NCBI GenBank assembly: GCA_965115815.1
Contig: OZ220465.1
Span: forward strand, 2,232,001-2,296,000
DNA: 64,000 nucleotides
Origin: VXPW01 sp965115815
GTDB lineage: Bacteria > Pseudomonadota > Alphaproteobacteria > TMED109
Direction of reading: 5' to 3'
Shown here: positions 1 through 9,070 of the stretch, piece by piece
Numbering within the stretch: position 1 is the stretch's first letter
Layout: each line of letters begins with the position of its first letter
Position numbers and translations under genes: made by a program
The notes under the pieces: model-generated
What the model saw: the letters and a program-made list of their open reading frames with translations, nothing else
Database searches by the model: none
Told to the model about the DNA's origin: nothing

Positions 1-858
1 CATCGCCGGGCCCGGGCGGACGGTCACTCTCGAATCGACGGTCAGGGCATCCGAGTAGTCTACGGCCGCTTGGCCGTTCGCTGTAACCACACCCTCCACT
101 GCCGCCAGGAATGACAGCCGCCAATCATCGGGAGGCCCTTCGCCCAACAATTGGAGGCGGGCGGGGACATCGGCCGGGAAACCGGAGGCGGCGGACACCA
201 TTCCACCTGCCGCTTCACGTCCCTGGAGCGAAAGCCGCAGCGTTCCCGCAGGGAAGTCGCGCCGCGCTTCGAATGCGATCTCCCCGGCCACGGCGTCGGT
301 GCGTTGCAAGGCCAGCATGATTTCCTGCACATCTTCCCGGTCGTGCATCCGCCCTTCGGCATTGAATTGGATGGCCTGTGGCAGGATCCCTTCCCTGATG
401 TCGATGCGCTCGAAACGAATCCGGTCGAGGGCCAGTTTGATCGGCGCGCGCGGCCAGTCCAGGAGATCGCGCTGCCAAGGTTTCTGGGGTTTGAGTTCCG
501 GCCATACGGCCTTGTCGGCGGGAGCACGCAACACGGTCGCCCCCGTCACCCTGAGATCGGGGATCGCGAGTTCGCCTTCGATCAAACGGCTTGGTCGCCA
601 CGCAAAGGCAAGCCGCTCGATAGTCATCCAGATGCCCGACCCGTCCGAGATCCGGACATCCAATAGGTTGGTCAGGCCGTCGTCGGTATCCTCAATGGAG
701 CCGACCTGAACCTCGAACGAGCCGGGGGAGCTTACCATGTCGAGGGCGAGCGCAATCAGTTTGTGCTCGACAAACGATACCCACTCCTGGGCTCGGGGCG
801 CGCTCCAAGCCACCGTCCATCCGACCAGGACCGCCAGTAATACCATTGTTGCACGCAT
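1..858 (-). CDS. tamB: TamB-type translocation/assembly module protein, N-terminal part (runs off the window)
   Basis: Reading frame open from the ATG at 858 to the window edge (286 codons), starting MRATMVLLAVLVGWTVAW. This N-terminal hydrophobic stretch is a signal anchor, as in TamB. It is followed by beta-rich sequence of AsmA/TamB character (for example VQVGSIEDTDDGLTNLL and MTIERLAFAWRPSRL). The start codon overlaps the tamA stop in a TGATG arrangement, so the two are translationally coupled. TamB is an inner-membrane-anchored periplasmic protein that works with the Omp85 protein TamA in outer-membrane assembly and lipid transport. The C-terminal DUF490 domain, which would settle the call, lies outside the window. 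The assignment rests on position, the anchor and the overall style. Confidence 0.75.
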   Translation of the reverse strand, partial: MRATMVLLAVLVGWTVAWSAPRAQEWVSFVEHKLIALALDMVSSPGSFEVQVGSIEDTDDGLTNLLDVRISDGSGIWMTIERLAFAWRPSRLIEGELAIPDLRVTGATVLRAPADKAVWPELKPQKPWQRDLLDWPRAPIKLALDRIRFERIDIREGILPQAIQFNAEGRMHDREDVQEIMLALQRTDAVAGEIAFEARRDFPAGTLRLSLQGREAAGGMVSAASGFPADVPARLQLLGEGPPDDWRLSFLAAVEGVVTANGQAAVDYSDALTVDSRVTVRPGPAM

Positions 859-2741
859 CAGAAGGCCTGCCCGATCGAAACGTAGAAGGCAAACGGATCG
901 TCAAACGACCGGGCATTGACCGGAACCGCTAGGTCCACCCGGATCGGCCCCACGCCGGAGAAGTAACGCATGCCGAGGCCCAGCGCCGCCCGCACGTCGT
1001 CGGAACCGTCTGGCAGGGAATCTGCGGAGACCAGTCCCGCGGCAACGAATGGCACGATGCCGAAGTCGTCATCGACCCTGATCCGCAGTTCCGCCTCGGC
1101 TTCCACGGCAGCACGGCCTCCGCTCGGCACGCCGTCCGGATCCCGCGGACCGATACTCGACTTCGCGTACCCCCTGACAGATCCTCCGCCGCCGGCATAG
1201 AGGCGCCGCGTCGCCGGCACACGGTCGAGAGAACGTGCTGCCACCGTGGCAATCCTGGCGCGGGCAGCGCCTACATAGCGCGCCCCGCGATCCAAGGAAC
1301 GGTAGGCTGCCCCCCGGATACCGAAGTTTGCAAATCGCGTCGGCTTACCGTCGAATTGTCCGGCAAACGGCGTTACCTCCAGTTCCAAGCGTTCGCCCGT
1401 TGTGGGGTTGAGAGCATGATCGGTGCGGTCGTAGGAAATCGACGCCGGAAAGCCGGCCAGGTGGGCGTTGGTCGAACCTCGCGATTCTCGGATATCGCTT
1501 AACTCGACCAAGCCTCCGAACCCGACGATCCACCGTGGCGTGAGTCGACGCTTCAGAGCGACAGCGCCGTTCACCGCCCGGGCGTCGAAAGCGGGGTCGT
1601 CCGTGCGGGTGACGCCCAGACTGCCCACGAGGTCCTGCCCCGGACGAATGTACTGCGGCTTCCGCAGTTCGGAGGTCACCCCCTGCGTGGCGCGGCCCAC
1701 GTCAACCCTAAACTTCAGGGATTCGTTGGCCCCAAACAGGTTGCGGTGCTGCCAACCGAACCGTGCCGCCGGCCCGAGGTCCGTATCGTAGCGCATTCCT
1801 GCTTCCACCCGCCGGCGCGGCCCCTCGTCCACCGTGACGAGGACAGGTAACGCTGATGGACCATCGCTGTCAGGCGGCACCTCATCGGGGATGCGGACCG
1901 ATATATGTCGAAACAGCCCGGTACTCATCAGGCGCTGCTGGTATTCACGGAGCGCCCGCCGATCGAACGGACTGCCTTCTTTCCACGACCAATAGGTCGA
2001 GAGATAACGTTCCTGGACGGTTTCGAGACCCGCGAACCGTATTGGACCGAACACCGAGAATGGCCCGAGCGCAAAGCTGCTCACCACTGTGACCGTTGCG
2101 GATTCCGGGTCCGCCACCCCTTCCCTTCGGACATACGTCGCATACGGATAGCCCTCAGCCTGCAAGGCGGCAACCGCAGCCTCTTCGGCCCGCACGATCG
2201 CCGCCGCGTTCGCCGCAGCTCCTACCGGAGACCCCAGTGACTCCGCAGTCAACTTCGGCGGGTCGGCAAGGGTAGGAGGATGGAATACCAGCGCGTGATC
2301 GTTCAGGACATATAACGGCCCGGGACGGACGACGAACGCGACGCTGGCCGCCTCGTCCGAACGAAAGACGACACCCGACGTCACATCAGGCGCAAAGTAA
2401 CCCTGCGACCGCAGAAGGCCGGTCAAGCGGGTTTCGTCGTTCTTGACCCGTTGGAGCAAGCCGACCCGACTGCGGGCGCCGCGTTCGCGCAGCCGAAATG
2501 TCAACAGCATGCGTTTGGCGAGATCGACGACCGGAGCAGACGGTAGTCCCTCAAGCGACACCTCGTAGCTCACGATCCGGGCGGGCGGAGGGGGTGAGAA
2601 GGAAGCTCCGTCAACGCGGAGGCCCTCTGAGCAGCCGAGCAGTCCGAACAGGATCACTCCCCAAAACCCGACGGCCCCAAGGACCAACAAGTTGGAGGGA
2701 ATTCGGCCCGCACCTGGATCCGGAATCCCATGGACGTTCAT
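858..2741 (-). CDS. tamA: TamA-like Omp85 outer-membrane protein
   Basis: 627 residues: N-terminal POTRA-type region, then a C-terminal 16-strand Omp85 barrel. The barrel motif GGGGSVRGY is present about 150 residues from the end, and the chain ends with the aromatic residue (IGQAF) expected of outer-membrane proteins. The frame stays open upstream to 3269, but that stretch is IS3/MITE sequence, so I start at the ATG at 2741 (MNVHGIPDP). The N-terminus has a hydrophobic segment ending FGLLGC, a lipobox-like sequence that is unusual for a TamA; it may be a normal signal peptide instead. An IS3 remnant begins about 45 bp upstream, so the native promoter is probably gone. Coupled to tamB downstream. 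Confidence 0.85.
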   Translation of the reverse strand: MNVHGIPDPGAGRIPSNLLVLGAVGFWGVILFGLLGCSEGLRVDGASFSPPPPARIVSYEVSLEGLPSAPVVDLAKRMLLTFRLRERGARSRVGLLQRVKNDETRLTGLLRSQGYFAPDVTSGVVFRSDEAASVAFVVRPGPLYVLNDHALVFHPPTLADPPKLTAESLGSPVGAAANAAAIVRAEEAAVAALQAEGYPYATYVRREGVADPESATVTVVSSFALGPFSVFGPIRFAGLETVQERYLSTYWSWKEGSPFDRRALREYQQRLMSTGLFRHISVRIPDEVPPDSDGPSALPVLVTVDEGPRRRVEAGMRYDTDLGPAARFGWQHRNLFGANESLKFRVDVGRATQGVTSELRKPQYIRPGQDLVGSLGVTRTDDPAFDARAVNGAVALKRRLTPRWIVGFGGLVELSDIRESRGSTNAHLAGFPASISYDRTDHALNPTTGERLELEVTPFAGQFDGKPTRFANFGIRGAAYRSLDRGARYVGAARARIATVAARSLDRVPATRRLYAGGGGSVRGYAKSSIGPRDPDGVPSGGRAAVEAEAELRIRVDDDFGIVPFVAAGLVSADSLPDGSDDVRAALGLGMRYFSGVGPIRVDLAVPVNARSFDDPFAFYVSIGQAF

Positions 2742-2787
2742 CGATCCTCTTGCCCGTTCCATCGCAAGCGATGCGAGCAAGGCATGG

Positions 2788-3110
2788 CCTGCCTCCATCG
2801 ACGGGTCCAGTGCGAATGTTCGTGCATGGGCGGCTTCTCCGCCAAGCGAGCCGGCCAGCGGAGCGTAGCGGAGCCGGCCGGCCCGCTTGGCATGATTGTT
2901 TCCGGGGCTGGGGCTCGGTATCCCGAGCTGCTGTGCGGATGCACGGCGTGGGAGTGGCGGCGCCAGGACTCGATGAGAATCCGGGCCTCCTTCAGGGTAT
3001 GGAAGACCTCCCCGTTCCGGAGCTCGTCTCGCAGTCGTGCGTGGGAGCTTTCGATGAATCCGTTCTCCCAAGGAGATCCCGACCGGATGAAGGCCGTGCG
3101 GGCGCCGACC
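2788..3110 (-). mobile_element. IS3-family element A, 3'-end remnant (copy 1)
   Basis: About 320 bp matching the 3' third of the IS3-family orfB found more complete at 30503-31755, including the conserved GSPWENGFIESSHARLRDEL block of the DDE integrase core and the terminal sequence around CCTGCCTCCATCGACGGGTC. The reading frame is degraded and the 5' two thirds are missing. It sits just upstream of tamA and abuts the remnant of a different IS3 element at 3111. Confidence 0.8.
2841..2891. repeat. 51-bp imperfect hairpin inside IS3-A remnant
   Basis: Inverted repeat with 19-nt arms around a 13-nt loop (GGAGCGTAGCGGA). It corresponds to the perfect hairpin at 30556-30606. The outer pairs covary: GCCAAGC/GCTTGGC here, GCCAGGC/GCCTGGC there. 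Two inner mismatches are present in this copy. Confidence 0.7.
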
Positions 3111-3401
3111 CCCTCTCTGCCAACATCGCTGAGAGTCTGTACGGAAACTATGGAGCGGCCCCGATTCTGGCCGCTCGTGCAAAGTATCGGCTTCGGAGAG
3201 ACCGCTTCGAAAGCAATCTGACAGATGTGAAATGGGCTTGTTTGATCCCGATGTAATCTCCAGCCACATCGCAGATACCAGAATCGGGGTCGCTCAATAG
3301 TTTCCGCACAGGCTCTGAGACACCGACTACCCTTGGAATGAGAGAGCGGCAGAGAGGAACCATGATGAAGGCAGACCCGAATGTGGGCAGGGGGTGTACC
3401 C
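3111..3401 (+). mobile_element. IS3-family element B, 5'-end remnant carrying a MITE-1 insertion
   Basis: The terminal sequence CCCTCTCTGCCAACATCGCT and the start of orfA (ATGATGAAGGCAGACCCG near 3361) match the 5' end of the complete element at 9214-10799. A MITE-1 copy interrupts it at 3133-3315 with a TGA duplication. The element is cut at about 3401 by ISAs1/DUF4338 copy A. Confidence 0.8.
3133..3315. repeat. MITE-1 copy 1 (IS5-derived, 183 bp)
   Basis: Terminal inverted repeats of about 39 bp start GAGTCTGTACGGAAACTATG and end in the complement, here with a few mismatches. It is flanked by the direct repeat TGA (3130-3132 and 3316-3318). The left half resembles the first codons of the IS5-family transposase at 42322, so it looks like an internally deleted relative of that element. 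Confidence 0.85.
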
Positions 3402-3659
3402 CAAGGTGATCCCGTGCTTGTTGATGTGATGCGATCGGATTCTTGATTGCGGCGCGGGTCGACGCGTTCGAGTCTGCGATTGTGAGAGGTGCGGACGTCT
3501 GCGGCCCGGTGGCGGCGTGGAGCGGGGCGCGAGGGGCCCGCTTCGGCGGATCCGGGACGAGCGAGAGGCCGGCCGGGTTGGGGGGCCGGCTCGGATGCTT
3601 GCGGTTTCGGTCGGGGTGTGGGCGCGGTCCGGCGGGTCTTGTGACGGCGTGCAGGACCG

Positions 3660-5640
3660 GCTTGCGCGGGTCGGCATAGGGGTGGGCGTCGGCGAAGCTG
3701 GGGAAGGGTTGGGGCAGCTTCCGCGGGTGGTGGAGGATGACGGCAAGGGCGAGGGTGTGGAGGATCGCGTGGTTTGCGGGCGCGTTGCGGGCCCGGAGCC
3801 TGGAGTCGTCTTCGCGGAAGGTGGCGTCGCGGATGGGGTGAGGGCGTTCGACCCCCAGGGACCGCGGTTCCCTGCGAGTACCGGTTGCGGCGAGGCGCGG
3901 CCGGCCTCGACCGAGGTCCTGCCGTAGGCGTGCTCGGTGGTCGGTTTTCCGGATTTCGTGCATTCGACGCGCCGGGGGACACGGAAGATCGGTTGGACGT
4001 GGGGATCGTGGATCATCTTCGCGGGCGGGGTGAAACCTCGATGCTGCGCGGCTCGATGCGGCCGTGCTCGAGCGTGGGCGTTTCGCGGTAGCGTCCCGTG
4101 CTCGTGGTCTCCCAGTGGATGCTCTCGAACGTCTCGAAGGTCTTGGGAGCGTGGCCTTTGACCCCGTCATCATCCCGTCGGAGCCCTGGGTCTCGACGAT
4201 CCGCCGTGCCGTCTCGCGGATGGTGGGGAGCGCGTCGAGGGTGAGCCGACGGCCGGCCACCGGCGCGGTCTCGAGCGCGGCGTGGACGGCGGCGATCGCC
4301 CCGCCCTCGTCGGGATCGTGGAGGATCGAGACCGGCATACCGGTCCCGTGCTCGATCAGCGAGATCGTCTCGTTAGGATCCTCGCCGGTGCGGTGGGCGC
4401 CGCGCATGCGCGTGCCGTCGACCGCGATCGCGGGGCCGACCCGCAGGCGCGGCTGCGCCCAGCGCCGCAGCGCCTCCTCGATCCACGCCGGGTCGGGGTT
4501 CTGCAGCACCCGGTGCACGGTCGATTGGGACACCGGCTCCTACCGGCCGGTGTCCGGGTTCTTCCACGCACCGATCTGCGCCAGATCCTTCTGCGTCATC
4601 GCCTTCGCATAGCGTGCCGCCGCCACCGCGCCGTGCCGATTCGCCCGCCGCGCCCGCACGATCACGCACCGCACCGAGGCGATGCCGTGCGTGCGCCCCT
4701 GCGCGCGCCGGAAGTCGGAAAGCGCCGCAAAATGCGGGTACATCGAGCGCACCTCCCGCGCCGACCGGCCGCTCTGCGTCGCCCGCAACGCCCACGCCGC
4801 AGGAAGCGGCGCACGATCCCGCAACCGACGACCGGCGTCGCGACGCAGCGGAACCCCGTACCGATTCCTTCGCCTCCCCGTGCGGGATCGGTAGAGCGCC
4901 CGTGGGCGCGCGCATAACCCTTGCTCCTGCCCACGCACGTCCCGTTCGCCGCCTGGTACAGGGTGCCGCGGAACTTCGTCGGCGAGACCCACGACTCCGC
5001 CACCCGCAACGGATGGCCGTACGCAGCCTCCCCGTCGTCGCTGAGACACCGCCTCATCCGCGACCACGCACACGAGGCAAGACCCTGAGAGCCTGTACGG
5101 AAACTATGGAGCGGCCCCGATTCTGGCCGCTCGTGCAAAGTATCGGCGTCGGAGAGACCGCTTCGAAAGCAATCTGACAGATGTGGAATGGACTTGTCTG
5201 ATCCCGATGTACTCTCCTGCCACATCGCAGATACCAGAATCGGGGCCGCTCCATAGTTTCCGTACAGGCTCTGAAACCCCCGGCGCCCCCCCCAGAATCA
5301 CAAACCTCGTGGGGTTTCCGATCCGGTGCAACCGCTCCAACGGTTCCTCGCGGCGCCCGCCCATCCCACGGTCCCGCGGCGCACAGCAGAAGGCACCCGT
5401 CTGCCCGCCCGCAGCGCCCATCCACCGCCCGCGCCACGTGCACACGGAGCGCAGACCTCGACCCGCAAACGGCTTGAAACCCAGATCATGATGACGGTCC
5501 ACCACACGGTTCCAGCGACACACCTCATCCGGCCGCGCCAGGCGCACCACCCCATCCCGGAGCACACAACCCTCCGGAGTCGTCTCGAAAACATCCGCGG
5601 CGCGCTCCATGACCACCACGGATACCACACCGCTTCACCA
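3660..5640 (-). pseudogene. DUF4338-ISAs1 fusion transposase, pseudogene
   Basis: Reading 5' to 3' on the minus strand: DUF4338 residues (RHHDLGFKPFAGRGLRSV type) from about 5640, then the ISAs1 N-terminal domain (ALSDFRRAQGRTHGIASV), then the DDE part starting MSQSTVHRVLQNPDPAWIEE at 4533. Several frameshifts and the MITE-1 copy at 5089-5271 break it. An in-frame TAG lies between the two transposase parts (complement of CTA near 4540), at the same codon as in copy B. ISAs1 transposases carry out DNA transposition; DUF4338 is the domain of the Druantia protein DruA, whose function here is unknown. Confidence 0.75.
5089..5271. repeat. MITE-1 copy 2 (183 bp, perfect 39-bp terminal repeats)
   Basis: Perfect inverted repeats of about 39 bp (outermost GAGCCTGTACGGAAACTATG). 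Direct repeat TGA at 5086-5088 and 5272-5274. It sits inside the DUF4338 region of ISAs1 copy A; the uninterrupted target can be read in copy B near 38750. Confidence 0.9.
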
Positions 5641-5788
5641 ACAGCCAGCACAAATCCGAATCATCCGGAACCCGCGGAACCCAGCCTTCCAACCAACCTA
5701 GCGTGGGATGGTCTTGACCTGATGCTGATTCGGTCGGCTGCAAGGGGCCCCCAAAAGAACAGGGCGCTACTTTGGAGGCCTCGACAGG

Positions 5789-5956
5789 GTATCTACTCAC
5801 CCCTACTGATGACGAAGATCGATCCGTTTCTTGTCAGCCGGAACACCACGCACTTCCGGTCCTCGGCCGCGAGCGAGTTAAAGGGGCAAGGGACAATGCC
5901 GGATCCGCACCCGTCAGGAAAAACGATTCGTCATCAGTAGGGGGGTGAGTAGATAC
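5789..5956. repeat. MITE-2 copy a (168 bp) with 8-bp target duplication
   Basis: Ends GTATCTACTCACCCCTACTG and its complement. Flanked by perfect 8-bp direct repeats TCGACAGG (5781-5788 and 5957-5964). The termini match the IS66-family element at 27675-29408 (GTAACTGCTCACCCCC), and an 8-bp duplication is characteristic of IS66. No coding capacity. Confidence 0.85.
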
Positions 5957-6195
5957 TCGACAGGATGACCCTTGTGTTTCAAGGGTATTCTTCGCTCAGA
6001 ATCCCGGAAATCGGCGATTTCGGGCCCGAATCGGCGAAATCTCGTTAAACATGGGCTAATGACACTCGCGGCCACGGCAGCCCCGGCGCACGAACCGTGC
6101 GCGATGGCAGCCATCTGCCTGGCGGCTCGCCTGCGACGAAGTGGAACGCCCCTCGCGGGCGTTTGGAGCGTTTGGAAATGAGCGATCCATTGCCG

Positions 6196-6214
6196 TATAG
6201 TATCTTGTGGGATA
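6196..6214 (+). promoter_or_regulatory. Candidate promoter/operator of the HigB/HigA-type operon
   Basis: A TATAGT box lies about 30 bp before the toxin start and is followed by the dyad GTATCTTGTGGGATAC. Overlap of promoter and dyad is what an autoregulated toxin-antitoxin operon would show. Assigned by eye only. Confidence 0.35.
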
Positions 6215-6227
6215 CACACGACCGGTG

Positions 6228-6533
6228 ATGGAAGTTCGCCAGACCGAGGAGTACGATAGCTGGTTCCGGAAACTTCGCGACAAGCGGGCGAGGGGACGGA
6301 TTGACGTCCGCATCCGTCGGTTGTCGCTGGGCAATCCGGGAGATGTGCGGCCGGTGGGCAAGGGCATCTCGGAACTGCGGATCGACTACGGGCCGGGCTA
6401 TCGCGTGTATTTTCGTCTGGTCGACAAGGCGACGGCCGTACTGCTGATCGGCGGCGACAAGGGAACCCAGCGGCAGGACATCGAAAGAGCGCGCGGTCTC
6501 GCGCAGGAGCTGGGAAAGGGAGATGACCGATGA
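6228..6533 (+). CDS. RelE/HigB-family toxin (TIGR02683-like addiction module killer protein)
   Basis: 101 residues starting MEVRQTEEYDSWFRKLRD. The body has the family pattern: GRIDVRIRRLSLGNPGDVRPVGKGISELRID, then GYRVYFRLVDKATAVLLIGGDKGTQ. Members of this family act as mRNA-interferase-type toxins. The frame extends to a GTG at 6207, but the ATG at 6228 matches family N-termini. The stop overlaps the start of the next gene (ATGA), the usual toxin-first order of this family. Confidence 0.88.
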   Translation: MEVRQTEEYDSWFRKLRDKRARGRIDVRIRRLSLGNPGDVRPVGKGISELRIDYGPGYRVYFRLVDKATAVLLIGGDKGTQRQDIERARGLAQELGKGDDR

Positions 6534-6979
6534 AGGATTTGCGAATCCGTGCGGATGCGGCAAGGGCGAAGACCCGCCCCTGGGATGCAGCGGACCATCT
6601 GGAAGATCTCGACGACGTTGTGGCCTATCTGGAAGCGGCGTTCGAGGACGGCGATCCGCGCATCATCGCGGCAGCGCTCGGAGATGTCGCACGATCCAGG
6701 GGGATGGCCGCCGTCGCGGCGAGAGCCGGACTAGGCATGGAAAGCCTGCACAAGGCACTTTCCAGCGATGGGAATCCCGGCTTCGTTACCGTGGTCGGCG
6801 TCATGAACGCCTTGGGCCTCCGGCTGCGCCCTCTGGGGGTTGATCGGGAACCGGGTATGCCGGACGGGGATGGCGGAACCGGCTGGACTGGTGGCTTCCC
6901 GCTACTGGTCTCCGACCTTTACGTGCTAAGCGGGAATTCCGCGACGCGTCCGGCAAGGTGCGCGTCCGAGTATCGCTAG
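6530..6979 (+). CDS. HigA-type antitoxin (TIGR02684-like), C-terminally extended
   Basis: 149 residues. The N-terminal part (WDAADHLEDLDDVVAYLEAA) and the helix-turn-helix segment (AAVAARAGLGMESLHKALSS, then NPGFVTVVGVMNALGLRL) match the antitoxin partner of the preceding toxin; it would bind the toxin and repress the operon. Family members usually end just after the GLRL segment at about 100 residues. Here about 45 extra low-complexity residues follow, suggesting loss of the original stop. Overlaps the toxin gene by 4 bp. Confidence 0.85.
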   Translation: MKDLRIRADAARAKTRPWDAADHLEDLDDVVAYLEAAFEDGDPRIIAAALGDVARSRGMAAVAARAGLGMESLHKALSSDGNPGFVTVVGVMNALGLRLRPLGVDREPGMPDGDGGTGWTGGFPLLVSDLYVLSGNSATRPARCASEYR

Positions 6980-7009
6980 CGGGTGCCCAAAGCCGAAGAA
7001 GGCGAAGCG

Positions 7010-7624
7010 ATGAACGGCGTGCAATTCCTAAAGTTGACCGGCGACGCTCGGGCCTTCCGGCAGTCCGCGTCGCTGATCGAGCGTGAAATCACCCGGCTGC
7101 AGGTTAGGTACGGAGACCTCTCGCTAGTGGGAGGCGCATCAGGCTGGCCGTCGCACACTGTCTGGGAGTCCCTCAAGACGGCCAGCCATTTCAATCTTGC
7201 GATCGCTCTGGAACTCAGGCTGAAGTGCCTCCTGCGCCTGAACGCTGTCAAGCCCCCGAGGGGCCATCGTCTTGCCAAGCTTCACGATCTGCTCGGGACA
7301 TGCAGGGCTGCTGCGGAAGCTGAGCTGGAGCGGCTATACGGACAGGCCATGGCCGAGCATCCGTTCGCTCTGGTCGCGTTCCTGAGCACGCACGACCCCG
7401 ACGCCCCCGAAGGCCCCACAAACCGGCCGCTGCAAAGCTTGAAGGATGTCTTCACCTACATGGATGACGACGTGCAGCTGTGGCGGAAGCGGTACACTTG
7501 GGAGGATAGCGCCAGCGGACAATGGCAGCACTATATCGACGATCTGAGTGCGCTGTTCGCGTTCCTCGATACTTCAGAAAACCTTGCGATGGAGACAGCG
7601 CGGGAGCAGGGCATTGTCCGGTAA
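7010..7624 (+). CDS. HEPN-like hypothetical protein
   Basis: 204 residues. The ATG at 7010 follows a good ribosome-binding stretch (GAAGAAGGCGAAG), so I prefer it to the GTG at 6983. The segment SHFNLAIALELRLKCLL, then HRLAKLHDLL, has the helical pattern and E/K positions of HEPN-superfamily proteins, but I do not see a clear RX4-6H active site. The C-terminal half (TYMDDDVQLWRKRYTWED) is unfamiliar. It lies 30 bp after the antitoxin gene and may be co-transcribed. Function unknown. Confidence 0.6.
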   Translation: MNGVQFLKLTGDARAFRQSASLIEREITRLQVRYGDLSLVGGASGWPSHTVWESLKTASHFNLAIALELRLKCLLRLNAVKPPRGHRLAKLHDLLGTCRAAAEAELERLYGQAMAEHPFALVAFLSTHDPDAPEGPTNRPLQSLKDVFTYMDDDVQLWRKRYTWEDSASGQWQHYIDDLSALFAFLDTSENLAMETAREQGIVR

Positions 7625-7839
7625 ACAGCGGTCCTGATGCATTTCAGGTCAAGAATAGTGGCAAGATCAGAGCAAGAATCTTCACAAAATGCAGATTAAT
7701 TTGTAAATGCCCACCCTTGCTGATCCTTGATCGTGTTTCCTGACGGCGTTCGATTCAAGCATCTTCTCTCGTCCCCTTCCCTCGCCCGCTGCCGGGGACC
7801 GAAGGTGCGGATTCCGATGGACAGGAACCGGTCCGGTAG
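7625..7839. other. Non-coding stretch containing a diverged MITE-2 relic
   Basis: No gene seen. From about 7738 to 7835 the sequence can be aligned by eye to the interior of MITE-2 (CCTGACGGCGTTCG and CCGAAGGTGCGGATTCCG), with many substitutions and without recognisable ends. Confidence 0.4.
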
Positions 7840-9010
7840 TCTGCCCTCTGAAACCGGTCCATCCCAAGGTTCAGGATGAGGAAGGCCAGCCATGGCCGGA
7901 ACGCGTTACCAGCCGGACCCGATCGTCCGTCTGCTGCGACCGGTGGAGGTGCGGCACGGCCCCGGACCTGTCGATGGCGGAGGCGATCCATCGGGTCAGG
8001 ATTCGCAAGGTCACCTTCTCCCGGTGGCGCAAGGAGAATGCCGGAAGGAACGGTGACCCGTGGCGCCGCTGGAAGGATCCAGAGAAGGAGAACGAGCGGC
8101 TGCGCCGGGCGGTCTCCGATTGGGCGCTGGACCCGCAGATTCTCCGGGAGGCCGCCCGGGGAACCTTCCGATCCCCTCGCATCACTGCCGATGTATCGAT
8201 CACGTCCGTGGTCGGCTCGAGATCTCGGAACGGCGTGCCTGCCGGGTGCCGGGGCAGCATCGCTCGACCCGGCGCCGGGCTCCGCACCCCCGTGCCGACG
8301 AGAAGCGTTGGGTTGCGGACCGGATCGGGCGGGCTCGGCGGCAGATCCGCTACGGCTCCCGCCGCATCGCGACCCGGCTGCGCGACGCCGGCGGGCGGGT
8401 CCACGACCAGAGGGTCGAACGCCGGTGGCGGCGCGAGGGGCGGAAGGTACCTGCCCGACCCCGGAAACGAAGCCGGCTGTGGCTCCGTGACGGCTCCGGT
8501 GGCCGGCTCCGTGCCGAGCGGGTGAACCCCCTCGGGTCGTACGACTTCCTGCCTCACCGGACCGAGGACGGCCGGGCCTTCCGCAGGCTCAACGTGCGGG
8601 ATGAGTTCCGCCGCGAGAGCTTGGCCATCCGGGTCCGGCGCACGCTCTCCTCGAGCGAGGTCGTCGACGTGCGGAGCGATCGGTTCCTCCGGCGGGGCGT
8701 ACCGGCCCCATCCGTTCCGACCCCGGCCCGGAGTTCGTCGCCGAGGCCGTGCGGCGATGGATCTCTGCGGTCGGCGCCCGTACGGCCTTCCTTCGGCCGG
8801 GGTCCCCTTGGGAGAACGGATCCATCGAAAGCTTCCACGCACGGCTGCGGGACGAACTCCGGAACGGAGCGATCTTCTCCACCCTGAAGGAGGCCCGGAT
8901 TCTCATCGAATCCCGGCGCCGCCACGACCACGCCGTGCGCCCGCACAGCAGCCTGGCGGAGAAGCCGCCCATGCACGAACATTCGTACTGAACCCGTCGA
9001 TGGGGGCAGG
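7840..9010 (+). mobile_element. IS3-family element A, copy 2 (pseudogenised)
   Basis: Ends TCTGCCCTCTGAAACCGGTC and the complement of CCTGCCCCCATCGACGGGTT correspond to the copy at 30503-31755. orfA begins ATGGCCGGAACGCGTTACC at about 7892, but orfA and orfB are both broken by several indels. The 3' end lacks about 80 bp, including the hairpin present in the other two copies. Compared with copy 3, many changes are A to C or T to G. Confidence 0.8.
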
Positions 9011-9070
9011 CCACCACCGGCCGCTCCTCCCATTCCAGAGGGCAACTCACAGGCTCGCCGGCCTATAAAG

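Larger units (their letters stand above)
3402..5716 (-). mobile_element. ISAs1-family element with DUF4338 domain, copy A (degraded)
   Basis: Bounded by inverted ends GATCCCGTGCTTGTTG (about 3408) and the complement of ATCCCACGCTAGG (about 5709). It is collinear with copy B at 38299-40403 on the opposite strand. It carries a DruA-like DUF4338 region followed by an ISAs1 (H-repeat type) transposase, all on the minus strand, and is interrupted by MITE-1 copy 2. Confidence 0.8.

Noticed and set aside
2742..3269. Longer N-terminus for TamA
   Set aside because: The extra codons lie in IS3 and MITE sequence and do not resemble any TamA.
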